Assembly (NCBI GenBank): GCA_050261515.1
Contig: JBLNDJ010000023.1
Location: forward strand, 1-64,000
DNA: 64,000 nucleotides
Reading direction: 5' to 3'
Source of the DNA: JBLNDJ01 sp050261515
Lineage (GTDB): Bacteria > Acidobacteriota > Terriglobia > Bryobacterales > Bryobacteraceae
A program made the position numbers and the translations under genes. Under the pieces are notes generated by a model that was not told where the DNA came from, searched no databases, and saw only the letters and a list, made by a program, of their open reading frames with translations. The stretch's first letter is position 1, and each line of letters starts with the position of its first letter. Positions 25,095-33,313 of this stretch are shown here, in pieces.

Positions 25095-26188
25095 AGGGAC
25101 GCGAGGCGGTGGACTTCGCCGGCCCAGGCTTCGGGCGAGTAGGCTTGGACGATTTCTTCCGATGCCCGGCCCATGGCGCGGCGCTCGGACTCGTCGAGGC
25201 CGGCCAGCCGGTGCATGGCGCGCGCGAGGTCGCCGGCGTCTTGGGGGTCGAACACGTAGCCATTAAGGCCGTGGGAGACGAGGTCGCAAGCGCAGCCGCA
25301 GCGCGATGAGACGAGCACGGGCAGGCCGCAGGCCATCGCTTCGTTCACGACCAGGCCCCAGGGCTCGCTGAGGCTCGGAAGGACGAGGCCTCCGGCGAAG
25401 GCGTAGTGCGCGACCAGGCCGTCGCCCGAGCGCGGGCCTCGAAAGTAGACGTGATCGGGCGCGGGGAGAGAGCCGGCAAGCGGGCCGTCGCCGGCGATAA
25501 CGAGATCCCAGGTTCCTCCGGCGGCGCGGTAGGCGGCGAAGGCTTCGAGCAGCAGCGGCAGATTCTTTTCGGCGCAGAGGCGGCCGACGAACAGGAAGTA
25601 ATTCGCGGGAAGCCCGTGGTCGCCTGCGGTGGAGGTTTCGCGGGCGGCGGCCGCGCGGGCAGCGAAGTACGCATTATCGACGACGTCGTAAGGGCGTCCG
25701 ATGCGCTGGGGGTCGAAGCCGAGCGAGACGAGATAGCCGGCCTGCGGGGTTCCGGCGACGATGGCGTAGTCGTAGGCGCGGAGCAGGAGCGACTTGACGG
25801 CTTCGCGGACGGCGTGCCGGGGGAGATCGGCGCGCGTGCTGTCGCTGAACAGGACGGCGCGGCGGCGGTGGAGCTTCGCCCAGAGCGCGGCGGCGAGACA
25901 GGGCAGCTCGGAGTATCCGGAGATGAAGACGACCATCGGATCGATGCGGTTGAGCGTGCGCCAGAGGCGCAGCGCGGCGCGCGGGCGCGGGCGGGTACGG
26001 CGCTCCCAGCATCCGTCTCCGGCCCGGACGATTTTGAGGGCGCCGGGGTCGTAGCCGCCCCAAAGCGCGTCCTGCTCCGCCGGGGCAAGCTCGACCAGGG
26101 TGAGATCGACGAGCTTGGCGGCGGCGGCCGCGCGGGCGATGTGATAAGGGCCGAGGTGGACCCAGATGATGGCGGCTTTGGGCTTCAT
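25091..26188 (-). CDS. Glycosyltransferase family 4
   Basis: A 365-residue glycosyltransferase. It has the N-terminal region AAIIWVHLGPYHIARAAAAA, a donor domain with FLFVGRLCAEKNLPLLLEAF, and the ExxxxxxxE motif EPWGLVVNE followed by AMACGLPVLVSSRCGCACDL. The conserved histidine of the N-terminal domain is less obvious than in its neighbour. It overlaps both flanking genes by 4 bases. Role: addition of one sugar in the exopolysaccharide repeat unit, inferred from family and locus. Confidence 0.9.
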   Translation of the reverse strand: MKPKAAIIWVHLGPYHIARAAAAAKLVDLTLVELAPAEQDALWGGYDPGALKIVRAGDGCWERRTRPRPRAALRLWRTLNRIDPMVVFISGYSELPCLAAALWAKLHRRRAVLFSDSTRADLPRHAVREAVKSLLLRAYDYAIVAGTPQAGYLVSLGFDPQRIGRPYDVVDNAYFAARAAAARETSTAGDHGLPANYFLFVGRLCAEKNLPLLLEAFAAYRAAGGTWDLVIAGDGPLAGSLPAPDHVYFRGPRSGDGLVAHYAFAGGLVLPSLSEPWGLVVNEAMACGLPVLVSSRCGCACDLVSHGLNGYVFDPQDAGDLARAMHRLAGLDESERRAMGRASEEIVQAYSPEAWAGEVHRLASL

Positions 26189-27384
26189 AGGGCGGCGATC
26201 AGACGCCGGGCGTAGCGGGCGACGGTGAATTCGAGCGAGCGCGCGATGGCGTTTCGCGAAAGCTCGGGGAGCAACTCGGGGAGGGCGATCAAGCGCTCGA
26301 GGCGGGCGGCGATCGCTTCAGGCGCACGCGAGGGAACGAGGAACCCTTCGATGCCGTCGCGCACGGGGCTTCCGGCTTCGGGCGTGGTGATGACGGGGAG
26401 GCCGGCGGCGAGCGCTTCGTAGCAGACGGTGGCCGAGCCTTCGAGAAGCGTGGGGAGCAGGAAGACGTCGGCCCAGCCGTAGTGGGCCGCCATGGCGGAG
26501 CGCGGCGCGGGTCCGGCGAGCTCGAGGTGTTCCGCGAGCGCTTGCGCGGCGCGGGGAGTGACGGCGATCGGACCCACCGCGCGGAAGTGCGCGCGCGCGC
26601 CGAGCAGGCGGGCGGCTTCGAGCAGGTAGGGCGAGCCTTTCCGGAGGCAGAGGGCGCCGGCGGTGAGGACGCGCAGAGGGCTATGCGGCTCTCGAACGCG
26701 CGGCTCGGTGCGGGGATCGACTCCGTAGGGGACGACGGCGCAGCGCCCGGCCGGTCCGCCGCATTCCGCGATGCCGCGGCGGACGAATTCCGAGCCGCAG
26801 AGGATCGTGGTGGCAGCGTCCCACTCGGCCCGTTCGCGCTCGATGAACTCGGGACGGCGCACGTCGCCGGCTTGCTCCCAGCCGGGAAAGCGGTCGCGCT
26901 CGGCGGCAAGGACGCGGTCCTCGATTTCGGCGGGCGCGAGCGTTTGTTCGAGCACGGCGGCGAGTCCGTGACGGCGCGCGTGGCGCAGCAGTTCGAGCGC
27001 GGCCGAATTGAACGCGTAGACGCCCGCGGCGTCGCGCAGGCCGTTGCGGACGATGCGCTCGCAAAAAGCGCGCCCGGCCCAGAGATGGACCGCGGTGTAT
27101 CCGGAGGGCGTCCGTATGGCGGCGCGGCGGCAGGCGTAGGCGAGGCCGAACGCGGAGAGCGAGTGAATGCGCGAGCGGGGCACGCCGCCGGGGTCTCGCG
27201 CGGCCAGGCGCGCGACGGCCGCCGGACGCAGACGGCGCGGCAGGCGGGCCAGCGCGCGGGGCCAGCCCTTGGCGGCGCAAAGATCCGTGTAGAGGCGCTC
27301 GAGCATGCCGTGCTCTTCGAGAATGCGCGGGACGGCGTAATGCATACGCGCGCCGAGCTGCGCGACGGCGAAGCGGCGGGTCAT
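26185..27384 (-). CDS. Glycosyltransferase (GT4-like)
   Basis: A 399-residue glycosyltransferase of the GT-B type. It starts TRRFAVAQLGARMHYAVPRI, a form seen in exopolysaccharide transferases whose first domain begins with the histidine-containing RMHYAVPR loop. The donor domain has LRVLTAGALCLRKGSPYLLE and the ExxxxxxxE motif EGSATVCYEALAAGLPVITT. ATG 27384 overlaps the polymerase gene's stop (ATGA), which decides the start: longer upstream reading frames are shadows of the polymerase gene. Sugar specificity unknown. Confidence 0.88.
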   Translation of the reverse strand: MTRRFAVAQLGARMHYAVPRILEEHGMLERLYTDLCAAKGWPRALARLPRRLRPAAVARLAARDPGGVPRSRIHSLSAFGLAYACRRAAIRTPSGYTAVHLWAGRAFCERIVRNGLRDAAGVYAFNSAALELLRHARRHGLAAVLEQTLAPAEIEDRVLAAERDRFPGWEQAGDVRRPEFIERERAEWDAATTILCGSEFVRRGIAECGGPAGRCAVVPYGVDPRTEPRVREPHSPLRVLTAGALCLRKGSPYLLEAARLLGARAHFRAVGPIAVTPRAAQALAEHLELAGPAPRSAMAAHYGWADVFLLPTLLEGSATVCYEALAAGLPVITTPEAGSPVRDGIEGFLVPSRAPEAIAARLERLIALPELLPELSRNAIARSLEFTVARYARRLIAAL

Positions 27385-28637
27385 CGTTTCCGGAACCATT
27401 CGTTCAAGGCCGCGAGCGGCAGGAAGTATTGGAAGAACGGCAGGTAGATGGCGTACATGTCGGTAACGGCGGCGGTGACGCCGTAGACTGCGCCGGCGGC
27501 GTAGATCGACTGGTAGACGACGTCGCCGGTTTCGTTGGCGCGGACCCAGAGGAAGCGCATCCAGCGGGCGATGAAGAAGTAGACGATGGCGCCGGCGTAC
27601 CAGAACTGCGCGAAGGCGGTGGCGGGGCCGCCGGGGACCATGCCGTAGGGGATGCGCCACTCGTAGGAATCGTAAGCGGTGCGCGAGGGCGCATCGGCGA
27701 GCAGGGCGCGCTTGCCGTCCTCACCCACCAGAAGCTTTGGGACGTAGATGAGGACGAAGGCGTTGTAGAAGCCGACGCCGTAATCGTAAAGGCGCTCGCG
27801 GGCGGTGATTTCGATGACATGGGCCATGGCCCAGAACTCGGCGTCGCTGCCGTCGAGGACGGCCTTCACGCCGGCGCCGGGGTCGAGCGCGGCCAGCCGG
27901 CCGGTGTCGGAGCCGATGGGGCTGTGGCGGCGGTAATAGGGCGCGAGCACGATGGCCACGGCAAGAACGGGGACGGCGGCGAGCGCGGCCCAGCGGGGCG
28001 GAGCCCAGCGGCGCGCGAACCAGGCGATCGCTGGCAGGGCAAGGCAGAGCCAGACCAGCATGGTGCGGCGCGCGAGAAAGACGACGCTGGCGATGAAAAT
28101 GAGACCGGCTATGGCGGGCGGCGCGAGCCGGAATTTCGAGCGCAGGCGCAGCGCGCACAGCGTGGCAAGCGTGAAGCCGGGCTCGAGCCACTGCACGAAG
28201 AACGAATACACCACCGGCATGCCGGACCAGGTCAGGCTGTAGTGGCCGCCGGCGGAGTAGTGCGCGACGAGGCCGCCGCTCATGGCGGTGATTTTGAGGT
28301 ACGCCGCAAGGCCGATGGCGATCAGGGCGACGGCGATCGCGTAGAGAGTGCGGGTGGGAATGGGCGACGGCGGGCGAAGCCACGCGGGCGGGACGCGGCT
28401 GTTCCAGCCCAGGTGTATGGCGGCGGCGCAGAGGATGCACATAACGAGCGTTCTGGCGATGGCGGCGTCCGGGGCCGAGCCGGCGCGGGCCACGCCGATG
28501 GCTTGCGGGACGACGAAGCCGAGGAGGCCCGAAGCGGCGAGAAACGGGTACTGCAAGATGCCGTAGCGCGGGCGCAGGGCTTCGCCGGCGATGAACAGCA
28601 GCACGGCGGCGAGGATGGCGAGCAGGATCGGCGTCAT
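27381..28637 (-). CDS. Wzy-like polysaccharide polymerase (predicted)
   Basis: A 418-residue integral membrane protein with about ten to twelve hydrophobic segments, starting with TPILLAILAAVLLFIAGEAL. Polymerases diverge strongly in sequence; support comes from topology, the large extracytoplasmic loop (about residues 225-345, with SDTGRLAALDPGAGVKAVLD) and its place among glycosyltransferases and a flippase. It would polymerise lipid-linked repeat units in the periplasm. An O-antigen ligase is the main alternative; the locus needs a polymerase and no other candidate is present. Start ATG 28637 overlaps the FkbM gene's stop by ATGA. Confidence 0.72.
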   Translation of the reverse strand: MTPILLAILAAVLLFIAGEALRPRYGILQYPFLAASGLLGFVVPQAIGVARAGSAPDAAIARTLVMCILCAAAIHLGWNSRVPPAWLRPPSPIPTRTLYAIAVALIAIGLAAYLKITAMSGGLVAHYSAGGHYSLTWSGMPVVYSFFVQWLEPGFTLATLCALRLRSKFRLAPPAIAGLIFIASVVFLARRTMLVWLCLALPAIAWFARRWAPPRWAALAAVPVLAVAIVLAPYYRRHSPIGSDTGRLAALDPGAGVKAVLDGSDAEFWAMAHVIEITARERLYDYGVGFYNAFVLIYVPKLLVGEDGKRALLADAPSRTAYDSYEWRIPYGMVPGGPATAFAQFWYAGAIVYFFIARWMRFLWVRANETGDVVYQSIYAAGAVYGVTAAVTDMYAIYLPFFQYFLPLAALNEWFRKR

Positions 28638-29434
28638 GGCCAAAGCGCGACGGCGCAGACCGTGTGGTCGCCGGCGGCGACGGTTTCCCGGATTTCGAAC
28701 GCGGCTCCATTGCGCGAGAGGTCGTAGGCGAAGGCGGCGAGGTCGTAGGGCGGATGCAGTTCGACGATCAGGCTGCGGGCGCGGCGAATCCAGGAGCGGC
28801 AGTTGCGGAACAGCGGCTCTTCGGCGCCTTCGATGTTGCACTTGATGAGATCAACGGCGTCCCAGGCGCGGGCGGCAAGCAGCGTGGGGACGTCGTAGAC
28901 CGGCGTGGGAAGGCCGGCGGGCGCGCGCGAGAGTTCGAAGGCCCATTCTCCGGCGCCGGCGTCGCGGATGTAGCCCGATCCCGGAGTGTCGCCGGCGAAG
29001 GCGCGCAGCGCGAGGGCAGAAAGGCGCGCGGCGGCGAGGTTGTGTTCGAGCAGGCGGAAGTTTTCCGGCTCGGGCTCGAGGCACAGCAGTTCGCAGCCCG
29101 GATAGAGCGCGGCGAAACCGGCGGCGGAGAGGCCGGTGTAGGCTCCGAGATCGAGGATGCGGAGCGGGCGTCCGGCGGGCGCGGCGATGGCGAGCGCCCC
29201 GGCGAGACGCCCATAGTGGTGCTCGAGAAAGAGTTCCTGGAAGACGAGGATGTCGGTGCTTCCGAGGCGGAGCGTGAGCGGGGTGCCTCGCCAGTTGATG
29301 GCGATGGTTCGGGCCGCGGGCGGAAGCGGAGGGCAGAAGCGCGAGCGGAGCCAGCGTGCGGCGAGGTAGGGGAGATAGCTGCGAGGATCGAGGCCGGAGG
29401 TGCGGAGGTGGGCGAGGTGGGCGGTTAGGGACAT
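28634..29434 (-). CDS. FkbM-family methyltransferase
   Basis: A 266-residue SAM-dependent methyltransferase of the FkbM type. The SAM-binding loop is LRILDLGAYTGLSAAGFAAL, followed by ELLCLEPEPENFRLLEHNLA, and the family motif DLIKCNIEGAEEPLF lies further on. Its N-terminal 90 residues include ILVFQELFLEHHYG, common in FkbM proteins of polysaccharide loci. It probably O-methylates a sugar of the repeat unit. A gap of 84 bases filled with a 7-base repeat array separates it from the upstream glycosyltransferase gene, while downstream it overlaps the polymerase gene by 4 bases. Confidence 0.88.
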   Translation of the reverse strand: MSLTAHLAHLRTSGLDPRSYLPYLAARWLRSRFCPPLPPAARTIAINWRGTPLTLRLGSTDILVFQELFLEHHYGRLAGALAIAAPAGRPLRILDLGAYTGLSAAGFAALYPGCELLCLEPEPENFRLLEHNLAAARLSALALRAFAGDTPGSGYIRDAGAGEWAFELSRAPAGLPTPVYDVPTLLAARAWDAVDLIKCNIEGAEEPLFRNCRSWIRRARSLIVELHPPYDLAAFAYDLSRNGAAFEIRETVAAGDHTVCAVALWP

Positions 29435-29441
29435 GGGGAAG

Positions 29442-29533
29442 GTAGAAGTTAGAAGTCAGAAGTCAGAAGCCAGAAGTCAGAAGTCAGAAGCCAGAAGTCA
29501 GAAGCCAGAAGTCAGAAGTCAGAAGCTAGAAGC
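29442..29533. repeat. 7-base tandem repeat array 2
   Basis: About twelve tandem copies of the unit AGAAGYC (AGAAGTC and AGAAGCC variants) between the FkbM gene and the upstream glycosyltransferase gene. The stop codon and last residues (SSF) of that glycosyltransferase are encoded by the array itself, so the repeat has either replaced or grown from the gene's 3' end. Confidence 0.9.
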
Positions 29534-30367
29534 TCGGAGACGGCGCCAGTTCCGATAGGTTTGCCGGGTTACGGGGTGGCGGTGGGTGGCCGCGATTTTT
29601 AGGAGGCCCGGCAGAGTTAGGGATAGTTCTAGGTCGGTTGTCCAGTAGCCTTGTTTCAGGTTGTAGAGGGTGTTGGCGGCCCAGGTTCTGGGTAATGCCA
29701 GGGGGAGATACGGGGTTGGGCAGCGGAGGAGGTCGGTTAGAACGGCGTTGCGGTGGGTGTAGAAGCGGGTTCGGTGTTCGCTGCGGTTGGCGGGGGATTG
29801 GGCGTGATAGACGGTTATGGCGGGGAGAGTGAGGATTGAATGGCCGGCGTCGTAAAGGCGGAGGGCCAGGTCGGATTCTTCTCCGAAACAGCGGAAGGAT
29901 TCGGGGTAGAGGCCGGCAGCTATGACGGAAGCCCGGTGCAGGAGGCTTGCTCCTCCCAGGAAGGTGGGGCTGTGAAACGGCGGGGCGTTTTCCGGGTAGG
30001 TTCGGGTTCCGTTGGGGAGGAGCAGGTTGAAGGTGAGTATGGCGGCGGCGGCGGTTTGGTTCAGTGCCGAGGCCAGCGCTGCTTCGTTCAGGAACCAGCA
30101 GTCGTCGTCGAGCGAGAGTATGTAGTCTCCCTTGGCTTTGCGGATGCCGTGGTTGCGGGCGGCGATCAGGCCCTGGTTCGTGGGTAGACGCAGGTAAGTC
30201 GCCTGCGGGAAGCGCTCGTTTATCAGTGTGGCTGTGTTGTCTGTGGAGCCGTCGTCTACTATGACGAGTTCGTCGGGCGGGCGGGTTTGGTCGTATAGTT
30301 TCGGGAGCGAAACAGCCAAATCGGCGGCCCGGTTGTAAGTGGCTATGACGGCGGAGACGGTCGGCAT
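29519..30367 (-). CDS. Glycosyltransferase family 2
   Basis: A 282-residue GT-A glycosyltransferase: PTVSAVIATYNRAADLAVSL, ELVIVDDGSTDNTATLI, the metal-binding DDD in YILSLDDDCWFLNE, and the acceptor-side motif FRCFGEESDLALRLYDAGH (equivalent to the ED..W region). It is shorter than two-domain relatives and ends within a 7-base repeat array, so the final few residues are repeat-derived. ATG 30367 shares its last base with the stop of the upstream gene (TGATG). Sugar unknown. Confidence 0.9.
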   Translation of the reverse strand: MPTVSAVIATYNRAADLAVSLPKLYDQTRPPDELVIVDDGSTDNTATLINERFPQATYLRLPTNQGLIAARNHGIRKAKGDYILSLDDDCWFLNEAALASALNQTAAAAILTFNLLLPNGTRTYPENAPPFHSPTFLGGASLLHRASVIAAGLYPESFRCFGEESDLALRLYDAGHSILTLPAITVYHAQSPANRSEHRTRFYTHRNAVLTDLLRCPTPYLPLALPRTWAANTLYNLKQGYWTTDLELSLTLPGLLKIAATHRHPVTRQTYRNWRRLRASSF

Positions 30368-31581
30368 CAGAACAGGGGAATTCGCTCGCGCGCGACGCGC
30401 AGGATGTTTTTGACGGGTTGCGGGAGGCTCGAGCGCAGGCCGGGGCGGAGGCCGGGGGGCAGCGACCAGGCTTCCATGTCGAGGGGCGGTGCGGTTTCTC
30501 TGGCGTGATCGAGGACCAACGCGAAGATCGATGCGTAGTGTTCGGCCTGCCGGCGCAGGGTAAAGCGGAGCGCGGTCATGCGGGCCGAGCGCGAGAGGAG
30601 CGAGGCGGCCGCGGGGTCTGAAGCGAGGCGCGCCAGGTGCGCGGATGCCCGTCGGACGGAGCCGGGCGCGAACAGCAGGCCGTCGATTTCGTCTCGCACG
30701 AGGAAATCCGTGACGTCGCGGATCCGCGAAGCGATGGGAACGCAGCCGGCGGCCATCGCTTCGAGCAGCGTGATGGAACAGCCTTCGAAGCGCGAGGGCA
30801 GCAGCAGGGCCTCGTGCTCGGCCATGTGGGCCGGGATGGCGCGGCGCGGCACGGGGCCGGTGAAGCGCACGCGGCCGGAGAGTCCGGCGGCCTGGAAGCG
30901 CTGCTTGAGCGCGGCGAGGTCGGGGCCGTCTCCGCTGACGGTGAGGCGGAGATCGGCGCCGGCGCGGGCAGCGCGCGCCATGATTTCCGGCAGCCAAAAG
31001 ACACCTTTGACGGCGTCGTCGATGCGGCCGTGGCAGAGGACGTGGAGGGCATTGCAGTCGCGCAGGGGGCGCGGGATGGCGTAAGCGGCGGGGTCGATGC
31101 CGTTGGGGACCACGAAGGTCCAGAGCGGGTCGAAGCCGTGGCGGCCGGTGAGGTCCGAGTGGATGCGCGGGCTCACGCAGATGGTGGCGTGGACGTGATC
31201 GCGGAGGGCGGCGGCGGCCTTGTAGGTGGCCGGGGTGATGCTATGGACGACGAGAACGCGGAAGATTTCGGGCGGAAGATAGCGGGCGAGGTTGGACTCG
31301 ACGGCGCCCGAGAGCGCATGAAAGAGCACCAAGTGCGGACGCTCGGCGGCGATGCGCTCGAACAGGGCGCGGGCGCGCGTGAGATCGTCGTCATCCGGTG
31401 TGGCGAGCAGGGCGCCGGTGCGGAGATCGTCCGGGTCCGTCACGCGCAGGGCGTGGTGCGCGGCGAGCCAGGAGAGCGTGACGCCGCGGGCGGCGAGCGA
31501 TTTCACGAGGCCTGCGACAACGACGTAGACGCCGCCGAGTTCGGGCAGGCAGAGCGTGAGGGCGCGTATTGGTTCAGGCAT
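30367..31581 (-). CDS. Glycosyltransferase family 4
   Basis: A 404-residue GT-B glycosyltransferase. The N-terminal loop reads TLCLPELGGVYVVVAGLVKS, the acceptor side LVVHSITPATYKAAAALRDH, the donor domain VVPNGIDPAAYAIPRP and HVLCHGRIDDAVKGVFWLPE, and the catalytic motif EGCSITLLEAMAAGCVPIAS. The C-terminal 50 residues are a basic, proline-rich extension (PPGLRPGLRSSLPQPVKNIL), possibly membrane-associated. It overlaps the flippase gene by 8 bases. Confidence 0.91.
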   Translation of the reverse strand: MPEPIRALTLCLPELGGVYVVVAGLVKSLAARGVTLSWLAAHHALRVTDPDDLRTGALLATPDDDDLTRARALFERIAAERPHLVLFHALSGAVESNLARYLPPEIFRVLVVHSITPATYKAAAALRDHVHATICVSPRIHSDLTGRHGFDPLWTFVVPNGIDPAAYAIPRPLRDCNALHVLCHGRIDDAVKGVFWLPEIMARAARAGADLRLTVSGDGPDLAALKQRFQAAGLSGRVRFTGPVPRRAIPAHMAEHEALLLPSRFEGCSITLLEAMAAGCVPIASRIRDVTDFLVRDEIDGLLFAPGSVRRASAHLARLASDPAAASLLSRSARMTALRFTLRRQAEHYASIFALVLDHARETAPPLDMEAWSLPPGLRPGLRSSLPQPVKNILRVARERIPLF

Positions 31582-32932
31582 GGCGGGCGATGTGGCGCAG
31601 CGCGCAGGGGAGCGCGACGGCGGCGTCGATCAGGTAGGCGGCCGAACCGGCGACGGGCAGCGCGAGGATGCCGAGCGAGGGCATGAGAGCCCAGGCTCCG
31701 GCGGTGAAAACGGCCGCTACGGCGAGGTGCAGGATCGCTTTCGTTTTCACTCGGCCGATGCCGACGAGCAGGATTCCGTTGGCGGCCGAGCAGGCCATCA
31801 GGAGGTAATAAACCGACATGGCGGCGAGCAGCGCGCGCGCGGGGACGACGCGGCCGCCGGTCCACAGGCCGATGGCGAAGGCGCCAGCGAGCACGAGCGC
31901 GGCTCCGGCGGCCAGCATTAGGCCGCAGGTGATTCCGAGAATACGGAGCGCGGCGGCGCGGATCCATTCCCAATCGCCGCGCCCGCGGGCTTCCGCGTAG
32001 GCGGCCAGGTACGGCGAGGCGAGGCCGTAGCAGGCGGTCGCGGCGACGAGGAACGCGGCGGCAGGGACGCTGTAGGCGGGCACCTGCGCGGGGCCGAGGC
32101 GGTTGGCGATCAGGACGTTCGTGGAATAGAGAATGGCCAGGTCGCCCAACTGCACGGCGATGAGCGGAGTGCCGTAGGCGGCGATAGTGCGGGCGCTGGC
32201 GAGGCTGCAAAAACGCGGCGCCGGGCGCAGTCCGGGGTGGCGGATCAGAAGGACGTAGGCCGCGAGCGCGCAGGCGGAGACGAGCGCCGGGGCGCTCATC
32301 GCGATCGCGAACGAGGCGGTCGAGACCGGGCCGAGCGCGAGCGCGAAGACGAGCGCGACCGAGAGCAGCGAGCCGGCGATCTGGGCATACGCCCCGAGGT
32401 AGCCTTCCTGAAGCGCGGCGGAGAGCGGCGCGGCAGCGTTGAGCGAGAACGAGGCTGCGAAGAAAAGACCGCAGATGAGAAGCAGGGCGCGGGCGTCCGG
32501 GGCGAGTGCGGAGTGCGGGGCGACTCCGAGCAGGCGCGGGACGGCGGGAATCCGCGAGGCCGCGCAGACGGCGGCCGCGATGAGGACCGATAACAGGACG
32601 AAGCCGAAGAAGGCGGTCGAGACGTGGCGGCGCACGGCGGGCCAGTCGCCTCGGCCATAGTCTCGCCCGGCGGCGTTGACGAGGCCCGAAGCGAGGCCGA
32701 AATCCGAGATGCCGAGCCAGGCAATGACGGAGCCGGCGGCGAGCCACAGGCCATAGCGCTCGGGGCCGAGCACCTGCAACGAGAGCGGGATGGTGACGGC
32801 GCGGGCGAGGACGGCGGCGAGTTTCGCGGCGAGTCCGGCGCGCGCGGTGCGCCACGCACGGCGGCCGCGGCGCTCGCGATGCTCCGCGGTGCGGTCACAG
32901 GCTTCCCGCAATTCTATTTCGATGGCCGTCAT
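31574..32932 (-). CDS. Wzx-like polysaccharide flippase
   Basis: A 452-residue membrane protein of the MATE/MOP superfamily with about twelve hydrophobic segments. N-terminal helix 1 reads KLAAVLARAVTIPLSLQVLG, followed by PERYGLWLAAGSVIAWLGIS and DFGLASGLVNA, a pattern typical of polysaccharide flippases (G-L-Y-x-L-W and D-x-G-L). It would move polyprenyl-linked repeat units across the inner membrane. It is the first gene of the continuous leftward block; its start faces the phage-like module on the other strand across a 69-base gap, so transcription from the upstream kinase/export block would have to cross that module. Confidence 0.9.
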   Translation of the reverse strand: MTAIEIELREACDRTAEHRERRGRRAWRTARAGLAAKLAAVLARAVTIPLSLQVLGPERYGLWLAAGSVIAWLGISDFGLASGLVNAAGRDYGRGDWPAVRRHVSTAFFGFVLLSVLIAAAVCAASRIPAVPRLLGVAPHSALAPDARALLLICGLFFAASFSLNAAAPLSAALQEGYLGAYAQIAGSLLSVALVFALALGPVSTASFAIAMSAPALVSACALAAYVLLIRHPGLRPAPRFCSLASARTIAAYGTPLIAVQLGDLAILYSTNVLIANRLGPAQVPAYSVPAAAFLVAATACYGLASPYLAAYAEARGRGDWEWIRAAALRILGITCGLMLAAGAALVLAGAFAIGLWTGGRVVPARALLAAMSVYYLLMACSAANGILLVGIGRVKTKAILHLAVAAVFTAGAWALMPSLGILALPVAGSAAYLIDAAVALPCALRHIARHA

Positions 32933-33001
32933 TCAGTTACGGGACTCTTCGGAGCGAACCGCAAAATCGTGTGCGTTAGGTTGAGGGCGAAGGAGAGCAC
33001 A

Positions 33002-33304
33002 ATGCTGAACTACCTTACGAAGCTGTATGAGCTGGGCGCGCTGCCGGTGGTGCGGCCCGGAGCGGCTTCGCGCATGGCGGTGGGCGCGAGCCCGACGGTG
33101 AGCGGAGGGCTGGGGACCACGGTGGTGCGGCTGGTGGCGACGACCGACTGCCACGTTTGTTTCGGCGCCGATCCGGTGGCGGATGAAAACAGCCTGTTCC
33201 TGCCCGCCAACATGCCCGAGTACTTCGCCTGCGCGCCGGAGGAGAAGATCTCGGCCGTTTCCGATGCGGCGGACGGGATGCTGTACATCGCGCCGGCGAT
33301 CTAG
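33002..33304 (+). CDS. Small phage-type structural-module protein (hypothetical)
   Basis: A 100-residue protein starting at ATG 33002 behind a good AAGGAG ribosome-binding site. Its glycine-rich N-terminal part leads to TTVVRLVATTDCHVCFGADP and LFLPANMPEYFACAPEEKIS. This pattern (a beta-rich small protein stating that values are in range at FGADP..., then LPAN-PEYF) is, to my recollection, common in small proteins coded beside tail-fibre genes in phages and prophages. I cannot confirm that without a search. It lies 9 bases before a beta-helix gene on the same strand and is on the opposite strand to the surrounding polysaccharide operon. Confidence 0.6.
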   Translation: MLNYLTKLYELGALPVVRPGAASRMAVGASPTVSGGLGTTVVRLVATTDCHVCFGADPVADENSLFLPANMPEYFACAPEEKISAVSDAADGMLYIAPAI

Positions 33305-33313
33305 GGGGGCGCT

